DNA of 33,465 nt from Pseudomonadales bacterium (lineage in GTDB: Bacteria; Pseudomonadota; Gammaproteobacteria; Pseudomonadales; Azotimanducaceae): assembly GCA_011525295.1 (NCBI GenBank), contig WTGV01000014.1:32616-66080 (forward strand), read 5' to 3'. The notes beneath the pieces are model-generated. The model had not been told where the DNA came from. It searched no databases and saw only the letters and a program-made list of their open reading frames with translations. Below are positions 17,649 to 26,197 of this stretch, in pieces. Positions within the stretch are counted from its first letter, which is position 1. Each line of letters begins with the position of its first letter. The position numbers were made by a program, and so were the translations under genes.

Positions 17649-17780
17649 ATGGACTCACATACCTACACAGATTGCGGCGTACCCACTGCTTACTTATATC
17701 CGAAAGAACCTACCATATTTTTTAGATCTTGTTGTGCACGAATTTCTGAACTGAAGCACAACGTTCTTGTTTTAAAATGA
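17649..17780 (+). CDS. Possible small cysteine-containing protein, 43 residues
   Basis: Begins with ATG 17649 behind GAGGAAGAAG, 13 bases after the stop of the 1429-residue gene, so it could be translated from the same message. The product starts MDSHTYTDCGVPTAY and contains CC near residue 28. It has no membrane segment or signal peptide and resembles nothing I know. The good ribosome site and position are the only support. Confidence 0.3.
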   Translation: MDSHTYTDCGVPTAYLYPKEPTIFFRSCCARISELKHNVLVLK

Positions 17781-17827
17781 AGCCTTGAACGTAGCGAGGT
17801 GCACGCTCTAAAACGAAGAGGCAACAT

Positions 17828-18706
17828 ATGATTCAGATGGATTCGATCAAACTTTGCTTTGCGTGTTTGCTTATTGGTCTTGTACTCAATGGCAATTGCG
17901 AGGTGTCATCGCATGCGGTGTCAACTCTTGATTCTTCGACATCCGGTACCACGACTCTCACTATCGACGAGATTCAACAGTATCGCGACGATAGGTATCA
18001 CATTTTCCAAGAGAGTTTATCTGAAGCTCAGCTCTCCCAAGAGCACCGAGACCTAATCGCACATGCTTTGAGTAAGACTTACTCTGGTGTACCTCTCTGT
18101 TCTTTCTCGTTTTCACTCGACGCGCGCGGAGACAAAGCTCTTCCTAGTGAAGAAGAAGCTGTCTGGATCGTGCCTGAATCGGGTGGTACCGAACGAGAGG
18201 GGAACGAGGATCGGAGACATTACCGGGATTCTCCAATCTCATATATTCCCGATAATCCGTTTGATGTAGCACAAGGCTCGGTTGTAGCTGAGAGCAAGTC
18301 TTCAGTGAAGTTCCGATTCCCATTGACCCCTCGATTGATTGCACCAAATCTACACAGTGATGCAGTTCGCGTTCTCAGAAAAGTGGATTGGGTCGCGGAG
18401 TTGACAGTTGACCCCGAGGAACAAGCACCGATCAGCCTATTGCTCACTCTCGCTAGTGATGATGGTCGAGCTCAAGCACCTTTAGTCAATGTTGATGTCG
18501 CGCGAGTCGAGTTTTTGTACCAGTACAACGACAGTTGCCAATTCTACGAAGTCTTTTCGAAAATGCGTCTCTTTAAAGGCTCATCATTGTTTTCCGGAGA
18601 TTTTCTGGACCAGACAATCAAGACATTCAAGAATGTAAAGTGCGGACAACCCGTCGCGTTTCTCTTACCTGACAAGAAAGAACTCGAATTCATAGAAAGG
18701 TATTGA
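17828..18706 (+). CDS. Exported protein of unknown function, 292 residues
   Basis: No family recognised. ATG 17828 is preceded by AAGAGG at suitable spacing. A hydrophobic N-terminal segment (LCFACLLIGLVLNG, about 9-22) is a signal peptide; the nearby cysteine (NGNC) does not form a proper lipobox. The mature protein is hydrophilic and acidic, with a helical part (TIDEIQQYRDDRYHIFQESL and on to about 80), a charged low-complexity stretch near 115-135 (EREGNEDRRH), then a beta-rich C-terminal half. CSFSF, CQFYEVF and KCGQP give three cysteines in the mature part that could form a disulfide. It sits between the 1429-residue membrane protein and an EF-hand protein, all co-directional, so a shared envelope role is plausible. 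Confidence 0.7.
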   Translation: MIQMDSIKLCFACLLIGLVLNGNCEVSSHAVSTLDSSTSGTTTLTIDEIQQYRDDRYHIFQESLSEAQLSQEHRDLIAHALSKTYSGVPLCSFSFSLDARGDKALPSEEEAVWIVPESGGTEREGNEDRRHYRDSPISYIPDNPFDVAQGSVVAESKSSVKFRFPLTPRLIAPNLHSDAVRVLRKVDWVAELTVDPEEQAPISLLLTLASDDGRAQAPLVNVDVARVEFLYQYNDSCQFYEVFSKMRLFKGSSLFSGDFLDQTIKTFKNVKCGQPVAFLLPDKKELEFIERY

Positions 18707-18709
18707 CAC

Positions 18710-18796
18710 ATGCGCAGCACTAAGTGGTCCAAACTATTAGGTAACCCTTGGGTACGATATTTGCATCTTGTAGGTGAGGCAGTTCAGAAAACGTGA
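18710..18796 (+). CDS. Possible tiny ORF, 28 residues
   Basis: ATG three bases after the stop of the 292-residue gene, with GAAAGG nine bases upstream. It reads MRSTKWSKLLGNPWVRYLH and on to a TGA at 18794-18796: basic and aromatic-rich, without known relatives. The close coupling makes it worth recording, but chance cannot be excluded. Confidence 0.2.
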   Translation: MRSTKWSKLLGNPWVRYLHLVGEAVQKT

Positions 18797-18832
18797 ACCT
18801 CAACTAAACATTCAATAATTCAGGAACCAATA

Positions 18833-19420
18833 ATGAAACTAGTTAAGATCTTCGCCGTTAGTTTGTTAACGAGCGTATTCGCCTTGAGCGCTATCGCTCA
18901 AGAGTCGGAAGAAACAGATGCAACAACATCCTCAAGTGAGTCTTTGACAAAGCTCGATAAAGCGCAAGCAGCTACTGACGAAAATGAAGTTTCCGATGCT
19001 TCATCAGAGATGATTGACGGGCTTGTAGAGTCTATGATGGACGTAGCCCTGAGCATGTTTGGCTTTACTCTTTCAGAGAACTTGTTTGATGAAGCAATCG
19101 CAGACTTGGAGACCAGTTGGCCTGCAAGCATCGAAAAATTCGATACCGACAAAGACGGTTCATTATCGCTAGAAGAATTAGAGAATGTCCCCGAAGAAGA
19201 ATGGGCAGACGACTTCAAAGCCCTTTCTGCTGAAGAGCGCGAAGAGACGCTTAAGAATCAGTTTAATGAACTAGATGCCGACGAGGATGGTGAGGTTACT
19301 ACAGAAGAGGTCGTTAAACACGTCGAGCAGCAAGTGAAAGTATTTAATGAATTAATCGAGGGCTTAGAACTCACTCCATCAACTGAATCGGATGTAGACG
19401 AGCGTGATGCCGACGAATAG
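18833..19420 (+). CDS. Exported acidic EF-hand protein
   Basis: 195 residues. Signal peptide of about 22 residues ending SAIA, so it is periplasmic or secreted. The mature N-terminus is rich in Ser, Thr, Glu and Asp. Two canonical EF-hand calcium-binding loops are present: DTDKDGSLSLEE at 104-115 and DADEDGEVTTEE at 148-159, each with Asp at 1, 3 and 5, Gly at 6 and Glu at 12. The spacing of 44 residues is somewhat longer than a tight EF-hand pair. A helical hydrophobic stretch (LVESMMDVALSMFGF, about 64-78) may pack against the pair. ATG 18833 with CAGGAA upstream. It is the last of the plus-strand exported block and convergent with the carboxylase gene; calcium sensing or buffering in the envelope is inferred. 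Confidence 0.85.
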   Translation: MKLVKIFAVSLLTSVFALSAIAQESEETDATTSSSESLTKLDKAQAATDENEVSDASSEMIDGLVESMMDVALSMFGFTLSENLFDEAIADLETSWPASIEKFDTDKDGSLSLEELENVPEEEWADDFKALSAEEREETLKNQFNELDADEDGEVTTEEVVKHVEQQVKVFNELIEGLELTPSTESDVDERDADE

Positions 19421-19473
19421 TTCGAAGCACTCATTAGTCGAATTTAACGGCTTAAACGGATAATTTCTTCGAG

Positions 19474-22400
19474 TCAACTCGCTCCAGGTTGAACCACGAA
19501 CAACAAGTCCCCTTGATTCACTTGTTGTCCCGTGTCAACGTTTACTCGCGTTACCTTATATTCGGTATTTTCAGGGTACAAAAGCTCTGAACCAGAGTTC
19601 AAGTCCTTCAAACGCAATGGCGTGAAGATTTTGAACGCTTCAATCTGACACAACGTCTGATCTACAGAGATAGAGTCGCCGGGCTGTACGTAGTCATTCT
19701 CTGTTGGTGTCGGTTTGGTGTAAAAAATGCCGGTTGCAGGTGAAAGCACTTTCAATTCAGTGCTATCTTCAATGCGCAACGCATCCCGACCTACTTGTGC
19801 ATCTTGATGCCCCTTCATATCCTCCATTTCAGCTATCAACGAATCTGCATCGGTACGTTCTAAAAATTCCGGTAGATAGTCAGTAGTAAACTCACCGTTA
19901 CGAAATACATCGTCTTTCAGCACGCGTTTCAGCAGTGCAATGTTCGTCCCAATTCCTTCGATTTTCACTTTGTCGAGATACTTAAACAAACGATCGGCTG
20001 CAGAATTTCTGGTCGATCCGTGCGCAATCACTTGTGCGATCATGCTGTCATAATAGGGAGATACAAACTTGTCCTGTGCTGCAATAGTAATGACATCAAC
20101 ACGAGCATTGTTAGGGAATGAACAGTGCGTGATTTGACCAGCACTAGGTCGAAACGTAAGACTACCATCAGCCGCTCGCACGACCTGTTCGGCATTGATA
20201 CGAGCTTCGATAGAGTAGCCACGACTTCCTACCTTCAAATTCGCAATACTCTCACCAGACGCGATTCGGAACTGTTCACCAACAATATCCACTTCGGACA
20301 CTTGCTCAGTGACCGGATGTTCTACCTGTAGTCGCGTGTTCATCTCCATGAAATACACTTCCTGTTTATCTACATCATAGATAAACTCCACGGTACCTGC
20401 GCCTAGATATTCGACCTCGTCCGCCAATGCCGTGCTGTGTTTAAACACTTCTTTAACTAATTTCGCGGGCAGCATAGTGGAACCAGATTCTTCAAAAACT
20501 TTTTGCCTGTTCCTCTGGACGCTACAGTCTCGTAAGCCCAATACTTTCGTATTCCCATGCCGGTCCCTGAGTACCTGTACTTCGATGTGCCGCAGTCTTT
20601 GTACGAACCTTTCTAAATAGACGTCCCCACTTCCAAAAGCTGCCCTAGCCTCAACGCTCACTCGCTGAAAGAGTTCAAGAAAATTTTCTTGAGACTCTAC
20701 TAGCTGAATGCCCTTTCCACCACCACCGTGTACCGCCTTAATTAGTATTGGAAAACCGATTTTTTCGACAATTTCCATTGCCTGTTCCACATCATTCACA
20801 ATACCATGACTACCTGGAACTACTGGGACTCCTAACCCTAACGCTGTGTTGATTGCGTTTGATTTATTCCCCATAGTTTCCATCGCTTTTACGGGTGGAC
20901 CGATAAAGTTAATGCCGTGGGTACGTGTTAATCCTGCGAAGTTGCTATTCTCCGAAAGAAACCCAATTCCGGGATGTAAGGAGTCAACTCCAAACTGTTC
21001 AGCGATGGTGAGTACCGATCTAGCGTTCAAATAGCTCTCATCCGGAGTACTCCCACCAATACAAACTAGCTCGTCTTTGTCTGTGAGCGAGTCTGCAGAA
21101 ACTGAATCCATATCTGGATCTGATTGAACAAGTACCACTTCAATGTCATGCTCTTGCGCAATACGGACTATCTTCACAGCCGCACACCCTCGTGCATGAA
21201 CGAGAACTCTTCGAACCGGTCGAAACAAATCAGCTTCTTGAACGCGACGCTCGATTCTTGGGACGTGTTTGGTTGTAACCGCGGTCAATGACCCTTCCAT
21301 TACACCTGCGACGACTTCAACAACAGTGTCGCTTGGTACCGGAATGTCTGGATCCATCTCTCTCAATTCTTCATCAAGTTCGGGGTAAAACGGATGTTTG
21401 ACCAACCCTTGCATTGATCCTGGTGTAGTGATCAAATAGTTTGAGAGAATGGAATCTAATGGTAAGTAGCTTGGAACCACAATTTGTCCAGCAAAGGGCA
21501 TGCTCGTACCAGAAAAGTAATAGGTGTGCACCAATGGATGAGTAACAAAACTAGCTTGAGCACCGCCAGTACAGTCGCCATAGCCAAACACGATTACCGG
21601 TAGGTCATAGTCGCGGACAAAGTGTGTGATTCGATCGTTGATTGCCGCCATCGAGAATAATGCTCCAGCACCTTCCTTGGTCTGCATACCGCCAGATGAA
21701 ATGAAACAAATGACTGGGAGCGTAAGTCCGGCACAATGGTGTAACAGTCGACAAAACTTTTCAGCGCTCGCCATATCGAACGCGCCAGCTTGAAAACGAG
21801 AATTAGAGATCACAACACCAAATTTCAATGCACCTTCCACACCCTTGAAGGTACCTACTCCAGTCACTGTTCCACAAGGTGGTTCATTGTCATCCAAAGC
21901 ACTCTCGATCGCGAGCCGAAAGCCAGGAAATTCCACCGGATCACCACTGATAAGATCTCCAAAGAGTTCCTCAAAATCCGTGAAGAACTCGTCTCGAAAA
22001 GCCTGATAGGTGATTTTTTGGGTCTTTTTGTATCTAGACAGAACTTGTTGTAGCTGTAAGTCTCGATAGGCGTTGTTTAAACGATTCCAAAAGTCGCGGC
22101 GACGACCGATGTTACGTGGAGTGATTTTTCCGGCATAACGAATTCCCTCTCCTTCATATCTCAAATATGAAACAAGAATTTTCTCAAACAGAAACGTTAC
22201 TACTACGAACAGAGTATCGGACAAATGAGAGAAACTTGCTTTCTTCCATTCCTCGATGGTGAGCAAGAACTTTCGAAAGTTAGGAAGGGTAGAGAATCTG
22301 AGATACCATGCGAAGAAACGAGCCTGTAACTCTTCGACGGTGGTACCTTGATTCAAAGCGTGCCCGAGGGCATCTCGAATGCCGTTTTCACTGTGCGTCA

Positions 22401-24360
22401 AGAGCAGTTGCCGAACCGTGTAAGGTTCTAACGACTGCGTCGCTTTCGCCTCTGCGGCAATTGACTCTAAACTTTTGATTACCCCGTTGTAAACTGCATC
22501 GAAAATCAGCTGATTCTCGAACTCCTCAACGAAAGAGGTCTTCAACTCGGGAATCTGAATAACGTCTAAAACGGAGGTCACCGATTCCTCATCAACCACC
22601 GCAAATCCTACGCTACGACCTCTCAGATACTTCGCGTACGTTCGATCGACAAGTCTTCTATTGTGTGTTGCAATTTCTTGTTGCCGCTGAGTTTCATCAG
22701 CAATCACTGGTAGATGTTGGGTATCGCTTTCAAAGCTCTCTCCCGTAATCGCTAAGTTGAGCTCTAAGGTGAGTTGGTGTGCGACTTGCTCATCCGTCAA
22801 ATCATCAACATCTGGAGCATGGAAGATACGAGTACCTTGATGCGTCAAGCGATGCCGAAGATCCGCACCAAAACCGGAGTCATGATCGATTCGGTGGAGT
22901 AATTCTCGCGGATTGATCAGTTCCATTGGATGGATCAAATCGTACCGCGCAGTCTCATGCCGTAGATAGTCGAGAAGGAGTTTTAAATTACCTGTCGAAT
23001 CGACTTTCCAACGATTGACTAAAAATGCCCCAACACTACCGAATAGATTGCTCCGGGACGTCTCAAAATTGCGCCGCGGTTCTCCAAACAACATACGTTG
23101 CAAGCGATTACGGCTCTCACTCAAAGCAGCCTTGCGACTAACATAGGTACGCCAAGCCGTCTTGAGCGCGTCGTCATACACAACACGGTCAGGATCTTGA
23201 AGCCAACGAAAGAACGCGCGCCGACGATCCAAATCCATGCGTTTCTGAAGTTCGCCCTCAGGAATCTCTCGGTGCGCTAAGCGTCCATACTGATTAGTAC
23301 TAGTAGATTTGATACGGCGTCGAACCCGCAAAAAACGAGAAAACCGATACGCAACACCAAACACATTGAGATAGTCAGTGGGATTTTCGACGAATTCAAA
23401 AAGTGAAGCACTTTCGGTCTGTTTCATTCGTTCTGTTGGGAACAAATACCTGTTCAAGACATGCCGATATTCTTCAAGAAACATTTTCTCTTGTGCAACA
23501 AAAGTCTTGGAACTAGCTTCGATCGAAGAAATTCCAGTTACTATAGCCTGTCTAAAGTTTTCCAGCTTGTCGTCTTTTTCGCCAGGGACATAGTCAATAA
23601 TCCCGTCGATACATCCCTGTTCCATAAGTTCAAATGGAGAAACTCCCACGTGTTTCGCACACTCTTGCCAAGACAAATTCAAGCGACGAGCGATGTTTGC
23701 TAACCCACGCGGTTGGATGGTGCTGAACAATCCATCTCGAACGGACAAAATCATGTTGCTTGCTGCTAACGGGATCGCGCCTCCAGAATAGCCGATGCCA
23801 AATATGACTCCCAAATTCGGGACATCTATGTCAGACATGACCGCGATCAATCGGGAAATGTTATGAGCTTGGTTTCCTCGATTAGCTTCTTCGTCTGCTG
23901 CTGCTCCCGGAGTGTCCATAAGACTTACGATGGGAATGGAACGACGGGTACATGCTTGGACGAACTCCGCAGCAGCGAAGTGCTCATCCGGACCCCACAC
24001 TCCATTACGATGATTGCGGTCCTGAGCCAAAAACGCAACGAGACGTTGATCCTCGGGAAATTCCATTTCCACTACGGCGTCAAAATAAGGTCCATTGCTC
24101 GTGGCTTGCGTGACCTTGCCTAGCTGGTGGATAATGTCGGAAGCTGGTGTGCGATCCGGCATTTCTGCTGGAGCTACCACCTGCTCGATGTAAGCATCGA
24201 CGCCCATGCTCTCCAATTCAGCGACGCGAGCCGATATATCGCGCGTGCTTAATAAGCCACGTACAGAGTATTCAGACTTAGGATCTGCTGAAGGAAATAG
24301 ATTGAAATCCTGTGCAATCCGTTCTGCTTTTAAGAAGAGTCGTTCGTCGTTCAAAGGCAA
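19474..24360 (-). CDS. Fused acyl-CoA carboxylase: CT-alpha, CT-beta, biotin carboxylase, BCCP
   Basis: 1628-residue biotin-dependent carboxylase carrying all activities on one chain. Residues about 75-280 are a carboxyltransferase of AccA type (IPIVSLMDTPGAAADEE, IGYSGGAIPLAA). About 830-1020 is AccD-like (VICFISSGGMQTKEGAG, FGYGDCTGGAQASF) without the usual zinc-ribbon cysteines. About 1050-1510 is biotin carboxylase with an ATP-grasp (VHGGGGKGIQLV near 1210, MEMNTRLQVEHPVTEQ near 1340). About 1530-1628 is biotinyl carrier, with lysine 1577 in EAFKIF instead of the common EAMKM. Residues about 290-820 match nothing I know and carry many Arg/Glu-rich helices. The start is TTG, with an in-frame TAG close upstream and no clear ribosome site. 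The substrate (acetyl-, propionyl- or longer acyl-CoA) cannot be decided. It is divergent from moaB-thiolase-KAS. Confidence 0.88.
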   Translation of the reverse strand: MPLNDERLFLKAERIAQDFNLFPSADPKSEYSVRGLLSTRDISARVAELESMGVDAYIEQVVAPAEMPDRTPASDIIHQLGKVTQATSNGPYFDAVVEMEFPEDQRLVAFLAQDRNHRNGVWGPDEHFAAAEFVQACTRRSIPIVSLMDTPGAAADEEANRGNQAHNISRLIAVMSDIDVPNLGVIFGIGYSGGAIPLAASNMILSVRDGLFSTIQPRGLANIARRLNLSWQECAKHVGVSPFELMEQGCIDGIIDYVPGEKDDKLENFRQAIVTGISSIEASSKTFVAQEKMFLEEYRHVLNRYLFPTERMKQTESASLFEFVENPTDYLNVFGVAYRFSRFLRVRRRIKSTSTNQYGRLAHREIPEGELQKRMDLDRRRAFFRWLQDPDRVVYDDALKTAWRTYVSRKAALSESRNRLQRMLFGEPRRNFETSRSNLFGSVGAFLVNRWKVDSTGNLKLLLDYLRHETARYDLIHPMELINPRELLHRIDHDSGFGADLRHRLTHQGTRIFHAPDVDDLTDEQVAHQLTLELNLAITGESFESDTQHLPVIADETQRQQEIATHNRRLVDRTYAKYLRGRSVGFAVVDEESVTSVLDVIQIPELKTSFVEEFENQLIFDAVYNGVIKSLESIAAEAKATQSLEPYTVRQLLLTHSENGIRDALGHALNQGTTVEELQARFFAWYLRFSTLPNFRKFLLTIEEWKKASFSHLSDTLFVVVTFLFEKILVSYLRYEGEGIRYAGKITPRNIGRRRDFWNRLNNAYRDLQLQQVLSRYKKTQKITYQAFRDEFFTDFEELFGDLISGDPVEFPGFRLAIESALDDNEPPCGTVTGVGTFKGVEGALKFGVVISNSRFQAGAFDMASAEKFCRLLHHCAGLTLPVICFISSGGMQTKEGAGALFSMAAINDRITHFVRDYDLPVIVFGYGDCTGGAQASFVTHPLVHTYYFSGTSMPFAGQIVVPSYLPLDSILSNYLITTPGSMQGLVKHPFYPELDEELREMDPDIPVPSDTVVEVVAGVMEGSLTAVTTKHVPRIERRVQEADLFRPVRRVLVHARGCAAVKIVRIAQEHDIEVVLVQSDPDMDSVSADSLTDKDELVCIGGSTPDESYLNARSVLTIAEQFGVDSLHPGIGFLSENSNFAGLTRTHGINFIGPPVKAMETMGNKSNAINTALGLGVPVVPGSHGIVNDVEQAMEIVEKIGFPILIKAVHGGGGKGIQLVESQENFLELFQRVSVEARAAFGSGDVYLERFVQRLRHIEVQVLRDRHGNTKVLGLRDCSVQRNRQKVFEESGSTMLPAKLVKEVFKHSTALADEVEYLGAGTVEFIYDVDKQEVYFMEMNTRLQVEHPVTEQVSEVDIVGEQFRIASGESIANLKVGSRGYSIEARINAEQVVRAADGSLTFRPSAGQITHCSFPNNARVDVITIAAQDKFVSPYYDSMIAQVIAHGSTRNSAADRLFKYLDKVKIEGIGTNIALLKRVLKDDVFRNGEFTTDYLPEFLERTDADSLIAEMEDMKGHQDAQVGRDALRIEDSTELKVLSPATGIFYTKPTPTENDYVQPGDSISVDQTLCQIEAFKIFTPLRLKDLNSGSELLYPENTEYKVTRVNVDTGQQVNQGDLLFVVQPGAS

Positions 24361-24480
24361 AAAATACTATGAGTTACTACATATTGTCCATATCATTTGA
24401 TGAAATTCACAGTTACAATGCGTTTCTTTATAGTTGTTCAACCCTATTTCACTGTTCAATTGATCATTAAATTAGTCTGA

Positions 24481-24981
24481 ATGAAGATCGCCGTACTCAC
24501 CATTTCAGATACTCGAACGTCCGCGAACGACACTTCCGGCGACTACCTCGTCACTGCCATGCAAGAATCGCACCATGTTGTACCTGCACGAAGAATTGTG
24601 CGGGACGATGTTTACGCAATACGCGCTGTCATATCAAATTGGATCTGCGACGATCAAATTGATGCAATTGTTACTACCGGCGGTACGGGGTTCGGAGGTC
24701 GGGATTCGACTCCTGATGCAATCGCGCCGCTATTTGACAAGCAGATCGAAGGATTTGGCGAATTATTTCGCTTTCTCTCGTTCTCCGATATTGGTACTTC
24801 GACGATCCAATCTCGGGCCGTGGCAGGAGTTGCCAACGGAACGTACATTTTTGCACTTCCCGGATCAACTGGTGCGTGTCGATTAGCCTGGGAACAGATT
24901 CTCGTCGAACAACTTGATGAATCGTTTCGACCATGTAACTTTGCTGAGTTGATCCCGAAATCACAACCAACTACAGAATGA
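24481..24981 (+). CDS. moaB: Molybdenum cofactor biosynthesis protein MoaB
   Basis: MoaB/MogA-fold protein; activates molybdopterin by adenylylation in some organisms, and is of unclear role where MogA exists. 166 residues. The N-terminal strand IAVLTISDTRTSANDTSGDYL and TTGGTGFGGRDSTPDAI, the molybdopterin-binding signature, are diagnostic, and FALPGSTGACRLAWEQIL is the third conserved block. ATG 24481. No other cofactor genes are near; instead its last bases overlap the thiolase start (ATGA), implying co-translation with an unrelated pathway. Confidence 0.93.
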   Translation: MKIAVLTISDTRTSANDTSGDYLVTAMQESHHVVPARRIVRDDVYAIRAVISNWICDDQIDAIVTTGGTGFGGRDSTPDAIAPLFDKQIEGFGELFRFLSFSDIGTSTIQSRAVAGVANGTYIFALPGSTGACRLAWEQILVEQLDESFRPCNFAELIPKSQPTTE

Positions 24982-26126
24982 ATACGTTTATTCTCGGAGC
25001 AAAACGCACGCCTATCGGAAGTTTTCAAGGTGCACTAACCAAATTGACTGCACCTGAGTTAGGGGCGCATGCGATTCGAGCTGCCACTGACGACGCTACG
25101 ATTTCGATGGATGTTGTTGATGAAGTATTTATGGGGAACGTCATAAGCGCGGGTTTGCGACAAGCACCAGCCCGGCAGGCAGCGTTGAATGCTGGCATAG
25201 GTGCGGAGACACCTACGACCACCGTGAACAAAGTTTGTGGTTCCGGGATGCAAGCTTCGATGCTGGGAACTGACTTGATCAATGTCGGTCGTGCAAAGTG
25301 CATCATAGCCGGTGGCATGGAGAGTATGACCAATGCACCATATTTGGTGCCTAAAGCTCGGCATGGTTTACGCATGGGACACAAGACGATGCAAGATGCC
25401 ATGTTCTGCGACGGGCTGGAAGACGCGGAGAGTGGTCGATCCATGGGTAGCTTCGCGCAGGAGATCGCGGACCTGCATCAAATGACTCGAGATTCGATGG
25501 ACGAATTTGCGACTGCTTCTTTGCACAAGGCATTACATGCTATGGACTCCGGAGCACTAGCGAAAGAAATTTCAACGCTGGACGAACTAGGCGAAGATGA
25601 ACAACCACGCAAGTCTCGTGTCGAAGCAATTCCAACGATGCAACCCGCGTTCGCGAAAAACGGTACGATCACGGCAGCTAATGCCAGCTCTATTTCGGAC
25701 GGTGCTTCCGCAATCGTGTTAGCAAACGAACAAGTCACATCAAGAACCCACGAAGATCCGCTGGCAAGAGTCGTCGCACACGTGTCAATCGCGCTCCATC
25801 CCTCGCAATTCGTTCTAGCTCCTATTCACGCAATCCGCGCATTGTTGGAGAAGACGGGATGGCAAAAAGAGTCGGTCGATATCTTTGAGATTAATGAAGC
25901 CTTCGCAATGGTCACGATGTTGGCGATTCAAGAGTTGCAACTCGATCCCGCGAGAGTCAACGTATACGGTGGCTCTTGTGCTCAAGGACACCCTCTCGGT
26001 TCCACTGGATCGAGGCTAATTGTGACACTCGCACACGCAATGGAAACCCTTAAATTTCGCCGCGGTATTGCGACACTGTGCATTGGTGGTGGTGAAGGTA
26101 CAGCTATAGCGTTGGAACGAGATTAG
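24978..26126 (+). CDS. Acetyl-CoA acetyltransferase (thiolase)
   Basis: Thiolase-family enzyme condensing two acetyl-CoA to acetoacetyl-CoA, or the reverse cleavage. 382 residues. All catalytic elements are visible: cysteine 87 in NKVCGSGMQA, the NEAF motif at 306-309, histidine 338 in GGSCAQGHPLGSTGSR, and cysteine 368 in LCIGGGEG. ITAANASSISDGASAIVLAN is another family marker. The ATG at 24978 shares the ATGA with the moaB stop. Whether it serves degradation or synthesis is undecided; the neighbouring carboxylase and ketoacyl-synthase-like genes fit an acyl-metabolism setting. The loop GGSCAQGHPLGST departs slightly from the commoner GGAIALGHPIGAS. Confidence 0.95.
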   Translation: MNTFILGAKRTPIGSFQGALTKLTAPELGAHAIRAATDDATISMDVVDEVFMGNVISAGLRQAPARQAALNAGIGAETPTTTVNKVCGSGMQASMLGTDLINVGRAKCIIAGGMESMTNAPYLVPKARHGLRMGHKTMQDAMFCDGLEDAESGRSMGSFAQEIADLHQMTRDSMDEFATASLHKALHAMDSGALAKEISTLDELGEDEQPRKSRVEAIPTMQPAFAKNGTITAANASSISDGASAIVLANEQVTSRTHEDPLARVVAHVSIALHPSQFVLAPIHAIRALLEKTGWQKESVDIFEINEAFAMVTMLAIQELQLDPARVNVYGGSCAQGHPLGSTGSRLIVTLAHAMETLKFRRGIATLCIGGGEGTAIALERD

Positions 26127-26197
26127 AGTTCCACTATCTAATCACATAGATGTTTACACTGCTTCGCGCTTTTCAATAATTAAGGTACCCTAGTCCG

